From an uncultured Clostridia bacterium (GTDB taxonomy: Bacteria; Bacillota; Clostridia; Oscillospirales; Acutalibacteraceae): DNA of 64,000 bases. A model generated the notes under the pieces. It did not search any database. It was not told the DNA's origin and saw nothing but the letters and a program-made list of their open reading frames with translations. This document shows, piece after piece, positions 30,594 through 39,594 of the stretch. How positions within the stretch are numbered: position 1 is the stretch's first letter; each line of letters opens with the position of its first letter. The stretch is from assembly GCA_947628665.1 (NCBI GenBank), contig CANRAU010000001.1:62001-126000 (forward strand), given 5' to 3'. The translations under genes and the position numbers were made by a program.

Positions 30594-30794
30594 TTTCTTA
30601 CCTCCTCACGCTATATCATACCGTCGATGAAAAACGCAACCGTTGTAATTGGCTCTAACTCACCATTATTATAATATGAAAATATAACTTTGTCTACCGC
30701 TTTCCGCAGAAAAGTGGCGGCAGAGATTTCTCCCTGCCGCCGTGCTGTCTTAATTGTAAATCAAAGTAAACGGCCTCAGCGGCTCGATTGCGGA
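30594..30794. other. Intergenic stretch without recognised genes
   Basis: No plausible coding sequence. It holds one strong hairpin, GGCGGCAG...CTGCCGCC at about 30717-30742. The candidate small RNA begins after it. Confidence 0.5.
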
Positions 30795-30824
30795 TTGACA
30801 AACATACATTTTTTAAAGTATAAT
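30795..30824 (+). promoter_or_regulatory. Promoter of candidate small RNA
   Basis: TTGACA (30795-30800), 18-base spacer, TATAAT (30819-30824). Both hexamers match consensus perfectly; no coding frame follows. Confidence 0.7.
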
Positions 30825-30830
30825 CGCTAC

Positions 30831-30897
30831 TTAACAGAAGCTAAATAGATTTCAAACAGCAAAAACCCGATCACCTTATTTGATGATCGGATTTTTG
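30831..30897 (+). ncRNA. Candidate small RNA
   Basis: A consensus promoter is followed after about 40 bases by a terminator: AAAAACCCGATCA, 10-base loop, TGATCGGATTTTT. The predicted transcript is about 67 bases and has no ribosome site or open frame worth calling. It lies alone in a gap between the PH-domain gene and the tandem repeats. I know no family for it. Confidence 0.5.
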
Positions 30898-30974
30898 CTT
30901 GCCCCGTACCGGCTTTCACCCATTGGTCACTTTTTGTCCCTTTGAGCGAAAAACCTTGAATTTACTGGACTTTT

Positions 30975-31165
30975 GGCGGAGAGTTAGGGATTCGACGGCG
31001 GCTTTGCCGCCTTATGGCTCGCCCACCACGGATTCCGTGGTGCCGGGCTCGCCGCTCCTCGCTAAAAACGTCCCACCGGGACGTTTTTTGACGCTCAGAC
31101 CCTCTCGGGTTCGAATCCCATGCTATAAAAAATCGGAGGCCGCCCAAAGGCAACCTCCGATTTTT
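30975..31165. repeat. 191-bp tandem unit, copy 1
   Basis: Begins with GGCGGAGAGTTAGGGATTCG, the 3' part of tRNA-Ser read from the other strand, then holds three short palindromes (GGCGGCTTTGCCGCC, CCACGGATTCCGTGG, AACGTCCCACCGGGACGTT), a second T-arm-like GGGTTCGAATCCC, and a terminator-like CGGAGG...CCTCCG hairpin with T-run. It appears identical, base for base, to copy 2. Confidence 0.9.
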
Positions 31166-31356
31166 GGCGGAGAGTTAGGGATTCGACGGCGGCTTTGCCG
31201 CCTTATGGCTCGCCCACCACGGATTCCGTGGTGCCGGGCTCGCCGCTCCTCGCTAAAAACGTCCCACCGGGACGTTTTTTGACGCTCAGACCCTCTCGGG
31301 TTCGAATCCCATGCTATAAAAAATCGGAGGCCGCCCAAAGGCAACCTCCGATTTTT
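31166..31356. repeat. 191-bp tandem unit, copy 2
   Basis: Same sequence as copy 1, directly joined to it, ending 2 bases before tRNA-Ser. Each T-arm sequence is split off with TTCGA at the left and TTCGAA at the right. Open frames in both copies read the same on both strands and are artefacts. Further copies are likely elsewhere in the genome. Confidence 0.9.
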
Positions 31357-31358
31357 GG

Positions 31359-31443
31359 CGGAGAGTTAGGGATTCGAACCCTAGAGACCTTTCGGTCTAC
31401 AGCATTTCGAGTGCTGCACCTTCGACCACTCGGACAACTCTCC
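31359..31443 (-). tRNA. tRNA-Ser(CGA)
   Basis: An 85-base class II tRNA read on the minus strand. The 5' GGAGAGT pairs with the 3' ACTCTCC; discriminator G. The anticodon stem CAGCA/TGCTG closes the loop CTCGAAA, anticodon CGA, decoding UCG. The long variable arm GACCGAAAGGTC is typical of tRNA-Ser. The T arm GGGTTCGAATCCC matches the fragments in the repeat. CCA is not encoded (GCC follows). Confidence 0.95.
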
Positions 31444-31492
31444 GTATTTGGGACAGCGGACTGTTCACACAATCTGCTCTTTAGCGTTTGTT

Positions 31493-31521
31493 ATTTTACC
31501 AAATGTCGAGATGTTTGTCAA
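31493..31521 (-). promoter_or_regulatory. Promoter of tRNA-Ser
   Basis: On the minus strand TTGACA (31516-31521), 17-base spacer and TAAAAT (31493-31498), about 50 bases before the tRNA. Confidence 0.8.
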
Positions 31522-31880
31522 CAGAAACCTTTGCCCAAGGGCGGCAAACGCCTTCCCGACCTTGCGTTTGATCCTATTGCTTTTCTTGGCTGGGGGGACA
31601 AACTACCCGAAAATCGGCTCTTTTTCCGTCATTTTTGCCTTTCCCAACCAATCTGTCCTTCGGGAACGTCCGCCTTTGGTTAGGCAATACAATTGACGGA
31701 TCCTCTGCGCTCGCCGTATTTGCACATCTTCTCCATGCGGGCAGACGAAAGTGGACATTGTCCTTTTTTATGCAGAACGTGTAAAGCGACAAAACGCTTT
31801 TCCGGTTTGCTAAGCAGATAAACCGCCCTTCGGCGACCGAATCTTCGCTTTTGCCGCTGTTACAGGTGTGCGCTTACAAA
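31522..31880. other. Intergenic stretch without recognised genes
   Basis: About 360 bases. Short open frames occur but lack ribosome sites and codon bias. I see no RNA gene or hairpin I would defend. Confidence 0.4.
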
Positions 31881-33017
31881 TCATGCGCCGATCATCGCGG
31901 TGAGGGGCTTCATGTATTTGGAATTGGACGGCGCCATCATATAATTCAAGAACAGGACGTTTTGAATGCCGTTATCCCGCAAAAATTGCGGCAGATTCAT
32001 TCCCTGTACACCCTCCTGCCGCGGGTCGAGCACATAGACCTCGCTGTAATTTTCCAGCAGAAACGGCGCGAAAGCGTTCCCATAGGATTCCTTGATCAGC
32101 AAAATTTTCTGTCCGTTTTCGACATTGGTCGTCATTTTGATCAGCGGCTTGTCGCCCTGAATAAACGCCATGTATTTGCTGGCGGGGTCGTTGATTTTGG
32201 TAGAAATAATGCGCAGATTTTTGCCGTCGTTCATGGCGGGCGTCGAATAAAATTGCCCGCTTGCTTCTACCGTGGGATAAAACACCTCGACATAATCGGG
32301 GTTGTTTTTGAGCTTTTCGCTTTGTGTGTAGCGGTACATACTGCCCACAAAACCGTCCAGCCGCGCCGTTTCGTGCGCCGACAGGGGCTCGGGCGCCGGG
32401 AGACCCGCCGCCGCACAAAATGCCTCATAGGCATGGTAAGCCCCGCGCGCCGTCCAGTGGTGGTCGGTGCGAAAATACAGATATTCCTGCGTATGCGCCT
32501 GAATGCTGTCATAGGCGTTGACCCGCACGACCTTGTCGCCCATCGCCGCATAGGCAATCTCTATGCCGCGCTTTTGGGAGTGAGAGCCTGTGCGATATTC
32601 CTCAGGACCGTAAAATTCAATACGCGTCGGCGCAAGCAGCGCAAAAACGCGCACCTCGGGTACGGTCTGTGCCAGCTTCGCAACCGTCGTGCCGTAATCG
32701 GTGAGCTTTTGTTTCGCGACCGAATACATTTCCATCCCGGCGTCGCCCATCAGCAGAATATAATTGACAATACCGTATTCCTCGGTTCGCGCCGCTTCGG
32801 TCGTCGGCGCGGTAGTCGTTGGCATGGTCGTCGGGTCGGCAGTCGTCGATTCGGGTGCGCTTACAGGTAGTTGCGTCGTCTGCTGTGTGGCGGAAACATC
32901 CGTTTCGGCAGGGGCTGCCTGATAAGGCGGTGCGAAAATCACCGCAGAAAGCAGGATCGACGCGGCAAGGATCAGTTCCACCGTGCCGAGAATCCGTTTG
33001 GAGATCGTCATTTCCAT
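31881..33017 (-). CDS. DHHW-family secreted protein
   Basis: A 378-residue protein. A signal anchor (residues about 10-30) is followed by a Thr-rich low-complexity linker (about 40-75) and a domain with FRTDHHWTARGAYHAY, the signature of the DHHW family, which is related to AlgJ/AlgX-type SGNH acyltransferases. In AlgX-type proteins a Ser/Asp-His site transfers acetyl groups to exopolysaccharide; here the catalytic site is not proven. Other motifs are LLMGDAG near residue 80 and LLIKESYGNAFAPFL, which looks like the SGNH Ser block. It is followed by a phosphoesterase gene 19 bases upstream, so an operon is likely. Confidence 0.85.
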   Translation of the reverse strand: MEMTISKRILGTVELILAASILLSAVIFAPPYQAAPAETDVSATQQTTQLPVSAPESTTADPTTMPTTTAPTTEAARTEEYGIVNYILLMGDAGMEMYSVAKQKLTDYGTTVAKLAQTVPEVRVFALLAPTRIEFYGPEEYRTGSHSQKRGIEIAYAAMGDKVVRVNAYDSIQAHTQEYLYFRTDHHWTARGAYHAYEAFCAAAGLPAPEPLSAHETARLDGFVGSMYRYTQSEKLKNNPDYVEVFYPTVEASGQFYSTPAMNDGKNLRIISTKINDPASKYMAFIQGDKPLIKMTTNVENGQKILLIKESYGNAFAPFLLENYSEVYVLDPRQEGVQGMNLPQFLRDNGIQNVLFLNYMMAPSNSKYMKPLTAMIGA

Positions 33018-33036
33018 TTGCTGCGCTGTCCCTCAA

Positions 33037-33726
33037 TCAAACCTTTTCGCCGCTGTCGGCTCGAATGATATTTTTAAATACCGCAATATGCGTGCCGGAG
33101 ATATATTTATCCATATGCATGCTGCCGAAGTACCATTTTCCGAAGGTGCAGGAATCCGACAGCTCCTCAAAATAGGCGTTGAGCGCCGTGACGCGCAGAG
33201 AATCATAATCCTTAAGCTGCAAAAAGCCCTTGATGCGCAAAGGCGGCTCGTGCGTGACGACGATGTCTACATGATAGTTTTCGTTTTCAAGGGCATGCGC
33301 GCCCTCGAGCAATTCTTCGCGCGTCGGGATCTCCTCACGCGACCAGGTATCGCCCTCGGAACGGATGTCGATGTCGGGGCTTTCGCCGCCGCCCATGGTG
33401 AATACCGAAAGCCCGTCAATGTGGAACACCTGCCCGCGCAGCAGGTGGTAAAGATTTCCATAAATCTTATGTACCTTGCCGCCGTTCCACTCGCTGACTT
33501 CATATTGATTGAGCAGGGAAAAATTCTCGTGTGTACCGTCTACAAAGCAAATGTTGTATTTCCGTTTGCCGAGCTGCTGCAAAATCTTCTGTTCTTTTTT
33601 GCTGTTGTCCCACAAAAAGCCGAAATCGCCGCAGATGATCAGGGTATCGCCCGCCTTGAGCGCCCGCAGACGCGCGGGAGAAAGGCGCTCCAATTCCCCG
33701 TGGGTGTCGCCCGTAACGTAAATCAA
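33037..33726 (-). CDS. Calcineurin-like metallophosphoesterase
   Basis: A 229-residue enzyme with the metal-site motifs of the family: GDTHG at residues about 6-10, CGDFGF, DGTHEN and THEPP. The N-terminus begins with the active-site strand. The start codon is TTG at 33724-33726 with AAAGGATGTGACC upstream. The substrate is unknown; protein phosphatase or nucleotide hydrolase are possible. Confidence 0.88.
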   Translation of the reverse strand: MIYVTGDTHGELERLSPARLRALKAGDTLIICGDFGFLWDNSKKEQKILQQLGKRKYNICFVDGTHENFSLLNQYEVSEWNGGKVHKIYGNLYHLLRGQVFHIDGLSVFTMGGGESPDIDIRSEGDTWSREEIPTREELLEGAHALENENYHVDIVVTHEPPLRIKGFLQLKDYDSLRVTALNAYFEELSDSCTFGKWYFGSMHMDKYISGTHIAVFKNIIRADSGEKV

Positions 33727-33751
33727 ATTTGGTCACATCCTTTAATTCCTG

Positions 33752-33780
33752 TTGCCAATATGCCAAAACTTTGTTATACT
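33752..33780 (+). promoter_or_regulatory. Promoter of the carboxypeptidase gene
   Basis: TTGCCA (33752-33757), 17-base spacer, TATACT (33775-33780). Confidence 0.7.
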
Positions 33781-33845
33781 AAACGCAATAGAATATTAAA
33801 TTTATTTTACACGCTTTAGAATTTCTTTTCAAGGGGGATTTTGCG

Positions 33846-35207
33846 TTGAAAAAGGCAATTTCCGTTTTTTTGACTGTCTTGTTCCTGTTCCTGCCGTTAT
33901 GCATGGTGGATAGCAGCGCAGCCTATAATTCCGCTTTGGATACTCTGGCAATCAAATCCGACGTCGCGCTGGTGGTCAGCCTGGACAACGGCGCGGTCAT
34001 TTTTGATAAAAACGCGGACAAGGTCATGGCGCCCGCGTCCCTGACGAAAATCACGACGGCGATCTTGACGCTGGAAAAGTGTACAAATTTGGATGAAGTC
34101 ATCACGATCAAGCAGTCGTCGATCAACGCGATCTCCGGCACGAACAGCTCCACGGCGGGGCTTTTGCCGGGCGAACAGGTTAGCATACGCGACCTGTTGT
34201 ATTGCCTGCTGGTCAAAAGTGCCAATGAGGCGGCCGTCATTTTGGCGGATTACGTTGGCGGGGGGTCGGTTTCCGCTTTTGTGGATCAAATGAACGAATT
34301 TGCCACGAAACTCGGCTGCAAAAACACCCATTTCGTCAACCCGCACGGGTTAGACACCGAGGGGCATTATACTACGGCGAACGATTTGGTACTCATCACC
34401 CGCTACGCGCTCGATCTGCCGCTGTTTGCGGAGATCGTCAACACGGTCAATTACACCATGCCCGCGACAAACAAGAGCCGCGAACGGCATTTGCTTTCGA
34501 CCAACTGGCTGATCAATCCGAATTTCAAAACCTATTATCTGCCCTACGCGCAGGGCATCAAAACAGGTACGACCTCGAACGCGGGGCGTTGCATCGTTGC
34601 CAAGGCAAGCAAGGACGGCTACAATTACTTAGCCGTCGTGATGGGTGGCGCTTACGAGGACGTCACGGGGGACGGCAATCCGGACAACTGCGCGTTTTTG
34701 GACTGCAAAAAGATGCTGCAATGGACGTTCGACAACATTCGCCTGACCAAGGTCGCCGATCCTATGCAAATCGCCACGGTGGTGAACGTGCGTTTGTCCT
34801 GGAGCGTCGATCATGTGCGGTTAGTCCCCGAAAAGGAGGTCACGGCGCTTGTACCCGCCGGTAACGACGCGTCCAGCGTCCTCTTGCAGCCGATCCCCGA
34901 GGAAACGCCGACTGAGGTCAACGCGCCTGTCAAAAAGGGCGATGTGCTTGGAAAAGCGCGGGTGCTGTATGCCGAGGACACGATCGCAACCGTCAATCTG
35001 GTCGCCGCCGAGGACGTACACATGAGCCTGATTTTGTATATCGGAAACGGGCTGCGAAATATTTTTAAATCCACGGTGTTCCAAATCGTTTTTCTGCTTA
35101 TTGTGCTGGTGCTTGCCGTCTATGTCGGGCTGATTATACGGCATAACCGCATCAAAAAGCGTCGAAAAGTTCCAAGACCTGTAAAAGGGCCGAGAAATAC
35201 GCCGTAA
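33846..35207 (+). CDS. D-alanyl-D-alanine carboxypeptidase (PBP5/DacF type)
   Basis: A 453-residue S11-type penicillin-binding protein. The signal peptide spans residues 1 to about 26. Catalytic motifs are SLTK (Ser65, Lys68), SAN (Ser125) and KTG (Lys239). A C-terminal membrane anchor (about 407-430) is followed by a basic tail, so the enzyme stays on the outer membrane face and trims terminal D-Ala from peptidoglycan. The start is TTG at 33846 with AAGGGGGATTTTGCG, and no ATG fits better. Confidence 0.93.
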   Translation: MKKAISVFLTVLFLFLPLCMVDSSAAYNSALDTLAIKSDVALVVSLDNGAVIFDKNADKVMAPASLTKITTAILTLEKCTNLDEVITIKQSSINAISGTNSSTAGLLPGEQVSIRDLLYCLLVKSANEAAVILADYVGGGSVSAFVDQMNEFATKLGCKNTHFVNPHGLDTEGHYTTANDLVLITRYALDLPLFAEIVNTVNYTMPATNKSRERHLLSTNWLINPNFKTYYLPYAQGIKTGTTSNAGRCIVAKASKDGYNYLAVVMGGAYEDVTGDGNPDNCAFLDCKKMLQWTFDNIRLTKVADPMQIATVVNVRLSWSVDHVRLVPEKEVTALVPAGNDASSVLLQPIPEETPTEVNAPVKKGDVLGKARVLYAEDTIATVNLVAAEDVHMSLILYIGNGLRNIFKSTVFQIVFLLIVLVLAVYVGLIIRHNRIKKRRKVPRPVKGPRNTP

Positions 35208-35240
35208 ACGCGCCGAAGCGCCGTCCATATACGAGCAAAA

Positions 35241-35282
35241 AACCTCTCATGGCAGAAACAGCGTTGCCATGGGAGGTTTTTG
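35241..35282 (+). terminator. Terminator of the carboxypeptidase gene
   Basis: AACCTCTCATGGCA and TGCCATGGGAGGTT pair with a T-run, 35 bases after the stop. Confidence 0.8.
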
Positions 35283-35336
35283 TACTGTGCTGCAAACCGA
35301 AAGGCGGCCAAGCGGGGGATCGCCGTGAATCGGGAA

Positions 35337-36698
35337 TTACAGCGCGTGTTGCGGCTGCGGCGCGTCGATCAGCGATTTGAGCTTTTTCCTTTTGCTTATG
35401 TAAATGCCGATCAGCGGAATATCCGCAAGCAGCCATGCCGCAGGGCCTGCGAAGCAGACGGCGGGGAAGCCGAAAACGGGTGTCAAAATGAAAGCGACGA
35501 GGCATCTGCCGATCAGTTCCCCCGCACCGGCAATCGCGTTCGCGTAGGTAAAGCCGAAGCCCTGCAAGGTGTTTCGGAATACAAACAGGAGCGACACCAG
35601 CACATAACAGCCACCTATCGTATACAGATACTGCTTTGCATAGCCGAGAATGGCGCTGTCGCTCTTTGTCATAAACCAGCCCACGGCGTATGGCCCGCCG
35701 AAAATCAGAACGGCGCTGCAAAGCAGGGAAACGAACATATCGAGCAGCATAATGCTTCTGACCGCCGACAGAATCCTTTTGTAATTTTTTGCGCCGTAAT
35801 TCTGCGCGACGAATGTGGCGTTGCCGACGCCCAGTCCGCTCATCGGGATGTTCATGACCTGCTCTACTCTGCCTGCGGCGGTGATCGCGGCAATGACGGA
35901 TGAACCGAAGCCGTTGATCGCCCTCTGCAAAATCATCGAGCCTACCGACGTGATGGTAAACTGCATGGAAACGGGGATGCCGAGCTTTAATTGCTCGACG
36001 GAAATTTTCGCGTTTAAGCGCAGATCGCTTCGGTGTACGCTGAGTTTTTGTTCTCTGTGCAGAACATAATAGCCCGCAAAGGCCGTCGCGGAGAGATAGG
36101 CAAGCAGCGTCGCCGCCGCCGCACCCTGTACGCCAAAGCCCAGTATCCGCACAAATAAAATATCCAGTGTAAAATTGACCGCGACGCTGACCACAAGGAA
36201 ATAAAGGGGTTTTCTGCTTTCCCCGACCGCCCGCGCGATCCCCGTGAAATTGTTGAACAGCATTTGCAGCGGGATGCCGAAATACAGGATGTTGATGTAG
36301 GATGACGAGAGTGCAAATATGTCGTCGGGCGTATGAATGAGCCGCAAGATCGGGTCGGAAATGACATGCCCGATCAGCACCAGGACAAGGCCGATGAGCG
36401 CGGAAAGCGAAATGCTGTTGCCCGCGTATTGATTCATGCGCCTGTAGTCGCCCGCGCCGTATTTTTGGGCGACGGGAATGGTAAGGCCGCTTGTCAAGCC
36501 CAGCGCAGCGCCGATAATAAAGCTGTTGATCGGGGCGATGTTGCCGACTGCCGCAAGCGCCGCCGTGCTGACGTATCTGCCGACAATGATATTGTCCACA
36601 AAATTGTAGGAATACTGCAAAAGCGAACTGAGCATGATCGGCAATGCAAATACGACCGTCCGTTTTACGGGACTGCCTGTCAATAAATCGTTTCTCAT
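35337..36698 (-). CDS. MATE-family efflux transporter
   Basis: A 453-residue MATE protein with about 12 membrane segments. SPVKRTVVFALPIMLSSLLQYSYN and the repeat-2 VAQNYGAKNYKR are typical. ATG at 36698 with AGGGGAAACAGA upstream; the frame extends to 36785 without a ribosome site. It is not closely similar by eye to the MATE at 22853, so the two are not recent duplicates. Substrate unknown. Confidence 0.92.
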   Translation of the reverse strand: MRNDLLTGSPVKRTVVFALPIMLSSLLQYSYNFVDNIIVGRYVSTAALAAVGNIAPINSFIIGAALGLTSGLTIPVAQKYGAGDYRRMNQYAGNSISLSALIGLVLVLIGHVISDPILRLIHTPDDIFALSSSYINILYFGIPLQMLFNNFTGIARAVGESRKPLYFLVVSVAVNFTLDILFVRILGFGVQGAAAATLLAYLSATAFAGYYVLHREQKLSVHRSDLRLNAKISVEQLKLGIPVSMQFTITSVGSMILQRAINGFGSSVIAAITAAGRVEQVMNIPMSGLGVGNATFVAQNYGAKNYKRILSAVRSIMLLDMFVSLLCSAVLIFGGPYAVGWFMTKSDSAILGYAKQYLYTIGGCYVLVSLLFVFRNTLQGFGFTYANAIAGAGELIGRCLVAFILTPVFGFPAVCFAGPAAWLLADIPLIGIYISKRKKLKSLIDAPQPQHAL

Positions 36699-36862
36699 TC
36701 TGTTTCCCCTCAGCTTACACGGGGCGGGAAATGCCGTCGAGCGTTTTAGAGATATTCTACCATTCTTTGCCCAAAAGTAAAGCAAAAAAGCAAAATATAT
36801 AGAGTTCTGTCAAAAAATACGAAAACCCGCGCGGGTTACCGCTTTTTTTGGCCATAAAAATA

Positions 36863-36977
36863 CCTCTCACAGCCATTCTTTCCGCCGTGAGAGGATTTTT
36901 TGCCGTCCGCTTGCCTTAAGCCGAGCCTAAAATGTGGGAAAAACAGCATGTGCGGCGGTCGATTTCGACCGCCGCAC
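36863..36977 (-). terminator. Two hairpins after the ligase gene
   Basis: On the minus strand, the perfect palindrome GTGCGGCGGTCG...CGACCGCCGCAC (36950-36977) comes first, followed by GCTGTTTTT, and CCTCTCAC/GTGAGAGG (36863-36894) comes second, followed by TATTTTTAT. Either could end the ligase transcript. Confidence 0.7.
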
Positions 36978-36989
36978 AAGGTACAGATT

Positions 36990-39557
36990 TTAACTTTCCT
37001 TTTTGTATTCGCTTTGCAGATTCAAAATCGCGTCCTGCACTTCCTTTGTCAACATTTGCACGTCCTTACCGTCAGGGGCGATGGGGTCGCCGAAAGAAAC
37101 ATCGATCTCAAACTTTTTCATGTGCTTCCAGTCAAAGATCTTCATCATTTTTCTGTCCCGCGGGAATACCTCGTATGCGCCGTTTACATAGGCGGGTACA
37201 ATGCTGACGCCCGCGTCGATCGCCAGTACCGCCGCACCGCTCTTGATTTCACGGAAAATGCCGTCCTCGCTGCGCGTACCCTCGGGGTGAATGACGACGC
37301 CCCAGTTTTCATGCAGCTTCTCTTTGAGGCTGTTCATCGTTTTCATGTTGATGCCGCTTCGATCGACGGGTACCATACCCGCAGATTTGATGAGCTTGCG
37401 GCTGAACGGGTCTCTGCGGAACAACTCCTTTTTCGCCATGCAGCAAATCTTTTTAAAGCGCTCTTTCGAGAACGCCGAGGTGATGTACAGATAGTCGATC
37501 TTGGAAACGTGGTTTGCACAGATGATAAAGCCCTGATCGACAGGTACTTTTTCCATGTTGTGTACGCGCAGCTTGTAGCAGAACTGCGCCAAATTGCGGA
37601 AAAACGCATAGGTATAATAGTCGCCGTTGCTCTTTCTTTGCGGATAATCCACATTCTCCTGCCCGATGACCCGCTTCTGCGGGGCTTTGTTTTGCAGAGC
37701 CAGCATAATGTCCGCAACCGTCATATCGTCAAAATAATAGCTTTCGATATTGACCTTATAGAGATCCTCCAAGTCCAGCGCAAGGCTTATAGAGCTTAAC
37801 GAATCGATGGCAAGCTCGGAAAAGATTTTGGTGTCGCGCGTGATGGAATCCGCAGGGGTATTGGAGGCTTTGGCCACTGCGGCAATGACGCGGCTTTCCA
37901 TATCGTCTTTCGCGGGCGCAGCCGTTTCGGAAATGGGCGCGCCTGTTTCACGTTCTTTGATCGCCCACTGCTTTAAAAGATAGCGTTTCGGCTTTTGCAG
38001 TGCGGTGCGCGGGATCTCCGGCACAAAGTGCATCTGCGTTACGCGCATATACTGGCGCAGACCGACGCCCCGTTCGCGCACAGCCGCCTGAATGGCGTCC
38101 TGCGCTTCTTTCGAGGACGACGCAGGCACGATAAAGGCATGAATATCGTCATAGGTTTCGCCCTCGTGCGGTACGCCGCAAATGACGAATTCCTTCACAC
38201 CCGCAATTCCTTCGTATTTCTGCTCGACTTCATCGGGTGTGATCTTCTTGCCCGAGGCGAGTACGATATTCTCTTTGACGCGCCCGAGAATGCGGATATT
38301 CCCATCCTTATCCGCTTCGCCGACGTCGCCCGTCAAGAACCAGCCGTCAGCGTCGAATGCCGCCTTTGTGGCCGCTTCATCCCGGAAATAGCCCCGCATC
38401 ATATAGGGGGATTTGAGCAGAATCTCGCCCGATTCGCTGAATTTCAGTTGAATATCGGGGTACGGCTTGCCGCAGGAATCGGTTTGAATCGTGCCCGCCA
38501 CGTTGCCGATGGTCGGGATGTTCGTTTCCGACGAACCGTAGGTAATGAGGATATTAAAGCCCGTACCATAGTAAAATTCGGCCACTGCGGGGCTTAACGG
38601 CGCGCCCGCACAGCTCAAAAACTCCAGGCAACCGCCGAAGGCGTCGTGAATGCTTTTGAATATCTTTTTGCCCAAAAGACTGCCGTTTTTGCGGCGCAGG
38701 CGCAGACAAATCGGGAAAAAGACCTTATACATGGTCTTCGTAACGGGGTTGCTGTTGATTTTGCGCATGATCTGCATCATGAACAGCTCGTACATCTTCG
38801 GCACGGCGGGCAGCACGGTGGGATGATATTCCGCGAACGCGCCAAGCACCGCGTCGGCCGTCAGAGACTCGATATAATGCACGTCTGCACCGGGCAGCAG
38901 CGGCCCCAAAATTTGGCAGATCACACCGTAAATATGGCTGTTGGGAAGCACAGCGAGATAACGATCCTTGGCCTGCAGGTTCTGCACGCCCAGCGTCATT
39001 TGCGTGGTGTTGATCAAATTGTCATGCGTGTGCATAATGCCCGCCGCTACGCGGGTCGTCCCCGAAGAAAAGATAATGCACGCCAAAGTCGGGTCGGGAT
39101 CGGGCGTGGCGGGGAAGTCGGGCGGCAAAACGCTTTTGCACCCGTCAAACGCACTGCAATCCAGCACATTGAATACAGGGAACGCATAGGTCGGCAGAAT
39201 GTCCTTGCATTTCTCGGCAGTCGCCGGAGAGAAAAACGCCGCGCGCACATCCGAACGGACAATAAAGTCATTAATCTCCTCCGCCGTCATGGATGCATCG
39301 ATCAGCGCCGCCGTACAGCGCAGCTTGCAGGACGCCAGAAAGGCGATCGTCCACTCAGGGCTGCTCTCCGCCGCAAAGGCGATGCGATCTCCCGGCTGTA
39401 AGCCCGCCTCTTCCAAAATGCGGCTGTAGGCTTCCACTTTTTCAAAGGTATCGCCATAGGTGTATATCCGTTTGTCCCCATTGTTCATGGTGATCGACAT
39501 GGCTCGTTTTTGGGGATGTGCGATATTGTTCTGATAGATGGTCCCGTAAATATTCAT
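36990..39557 (-). CDS. AMP ligase - acyl carrier - acyltransferase fusion
   Basis: An 855-residue three-domain protein. Residues 1 to about 525 form an AMP-dependent acyl-CoA/ACP ligase, with IFSSGTTR as the phosphate loop, YGSSETN, and GDVGEADKDGN then GRVKENIVLASGKK. An acyl carrier domain follows at about 545-620, with the phosphopantetheine serine in AIDSLSS (near residue 586). Residues about 645-800 form a PlsC-like 1-acylglycerol-3-phosphate acyltransferase with the HxxxxD site NHVSKID (near 683-688) and PEGTRSEDG. A fatty acid could be activated, loaded on its own carrier and passed to a lysophosphatidate-type acceptor. ATG at 39557 follows GGAGTGTGCAG. This is a membrane-lipid assembly or salvage enzyme by inference. 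Confidence 0.88.
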   Translation of the reverse strand: MNIYGTIYQNNIAHPQKRAMSITMNNGDKRIYTYGDTFEKVEAYSRILEEAGLQPGDRIAFAAESSPEWTIAFLASCKLRCTAALIDASMTAEEINDFIVRSDVRAAFFSPATAEKCKDILPTYAFPVFNVLDCSAFDGCKSVLPPDFPATPDPDPTLACIIFSSGTTRVAAGIMHTHDNLINTTQMTLGVQNLQAKDRYLAVLPNSHIYGVICQILGPLLPGADVHYIESLTADAVLGAFAEYHPTVLPAVPKMYELFMMQIMRKINSNPVTKTMYKVFFPICLRLRRKNGSLLGKKIFKSIHDAFGGCLEFLSCAGAPLSPAVAEFYYGTGFNILITYGSSETNIPTIGNVAGTIQTDSCGKPYPDIQLKFSESGEILLKSPYMMRGYFRDEAATKAAFDADGWFLTGDVGEADKDGNIRILGRVKENIVLASGKKITPDEVEQKYEGIAGVKEFVICGVPHEGETYDDIHAFIVPASSSKEAQDAIQAAVRERGVGLRQYMRVTQMHFVPEIPRTALQKPKRYLLKQWAIKERETGAPISETAAPAKDDMESRVIAAVAKASNTPADSITRDTKIFSELAIDSLSSISLALDLEDLYKVNIESYYFDDMTVADIMLALQNKAPQKRVIGQENVDYPQRKSNGDYYTYAFFRNLAQFCYKLRVHNMEKVPVDQGFIICANHVSKIDYLYITSAFSKERFKKICCMAKKELFRRDPFSRKLIKSAGMVPVDRSGINMKTMNSLKEKLHENWGVVIHPEGTRSEDGIFREIKSGAAVLAIDAGVSIVPAYVNGAYEVFPRDRKMMKIFDWKHMKKFEIDVSFGDPIAPDGKDVQMLTKEVQDAILNLQSEYKKES

Positions 39558-39594
39558 ACTGCACACTCCGTAAATCTATTTTTCGCATAATAAT

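Noticed and set aside
30975-31356. Direct repeats as a CRISPR array
   Set aside because: The unit is 191 bp without short repeats and variable spacers; no cas gene is near.
30899-31683. Several identical open frames in the repeat region (DSNPRGSERQK-type proteins)
   Set aside because: They arise from the 191-bp repeat and tRNA-Ser sequence and are seen as spurious hypothetical proteins.
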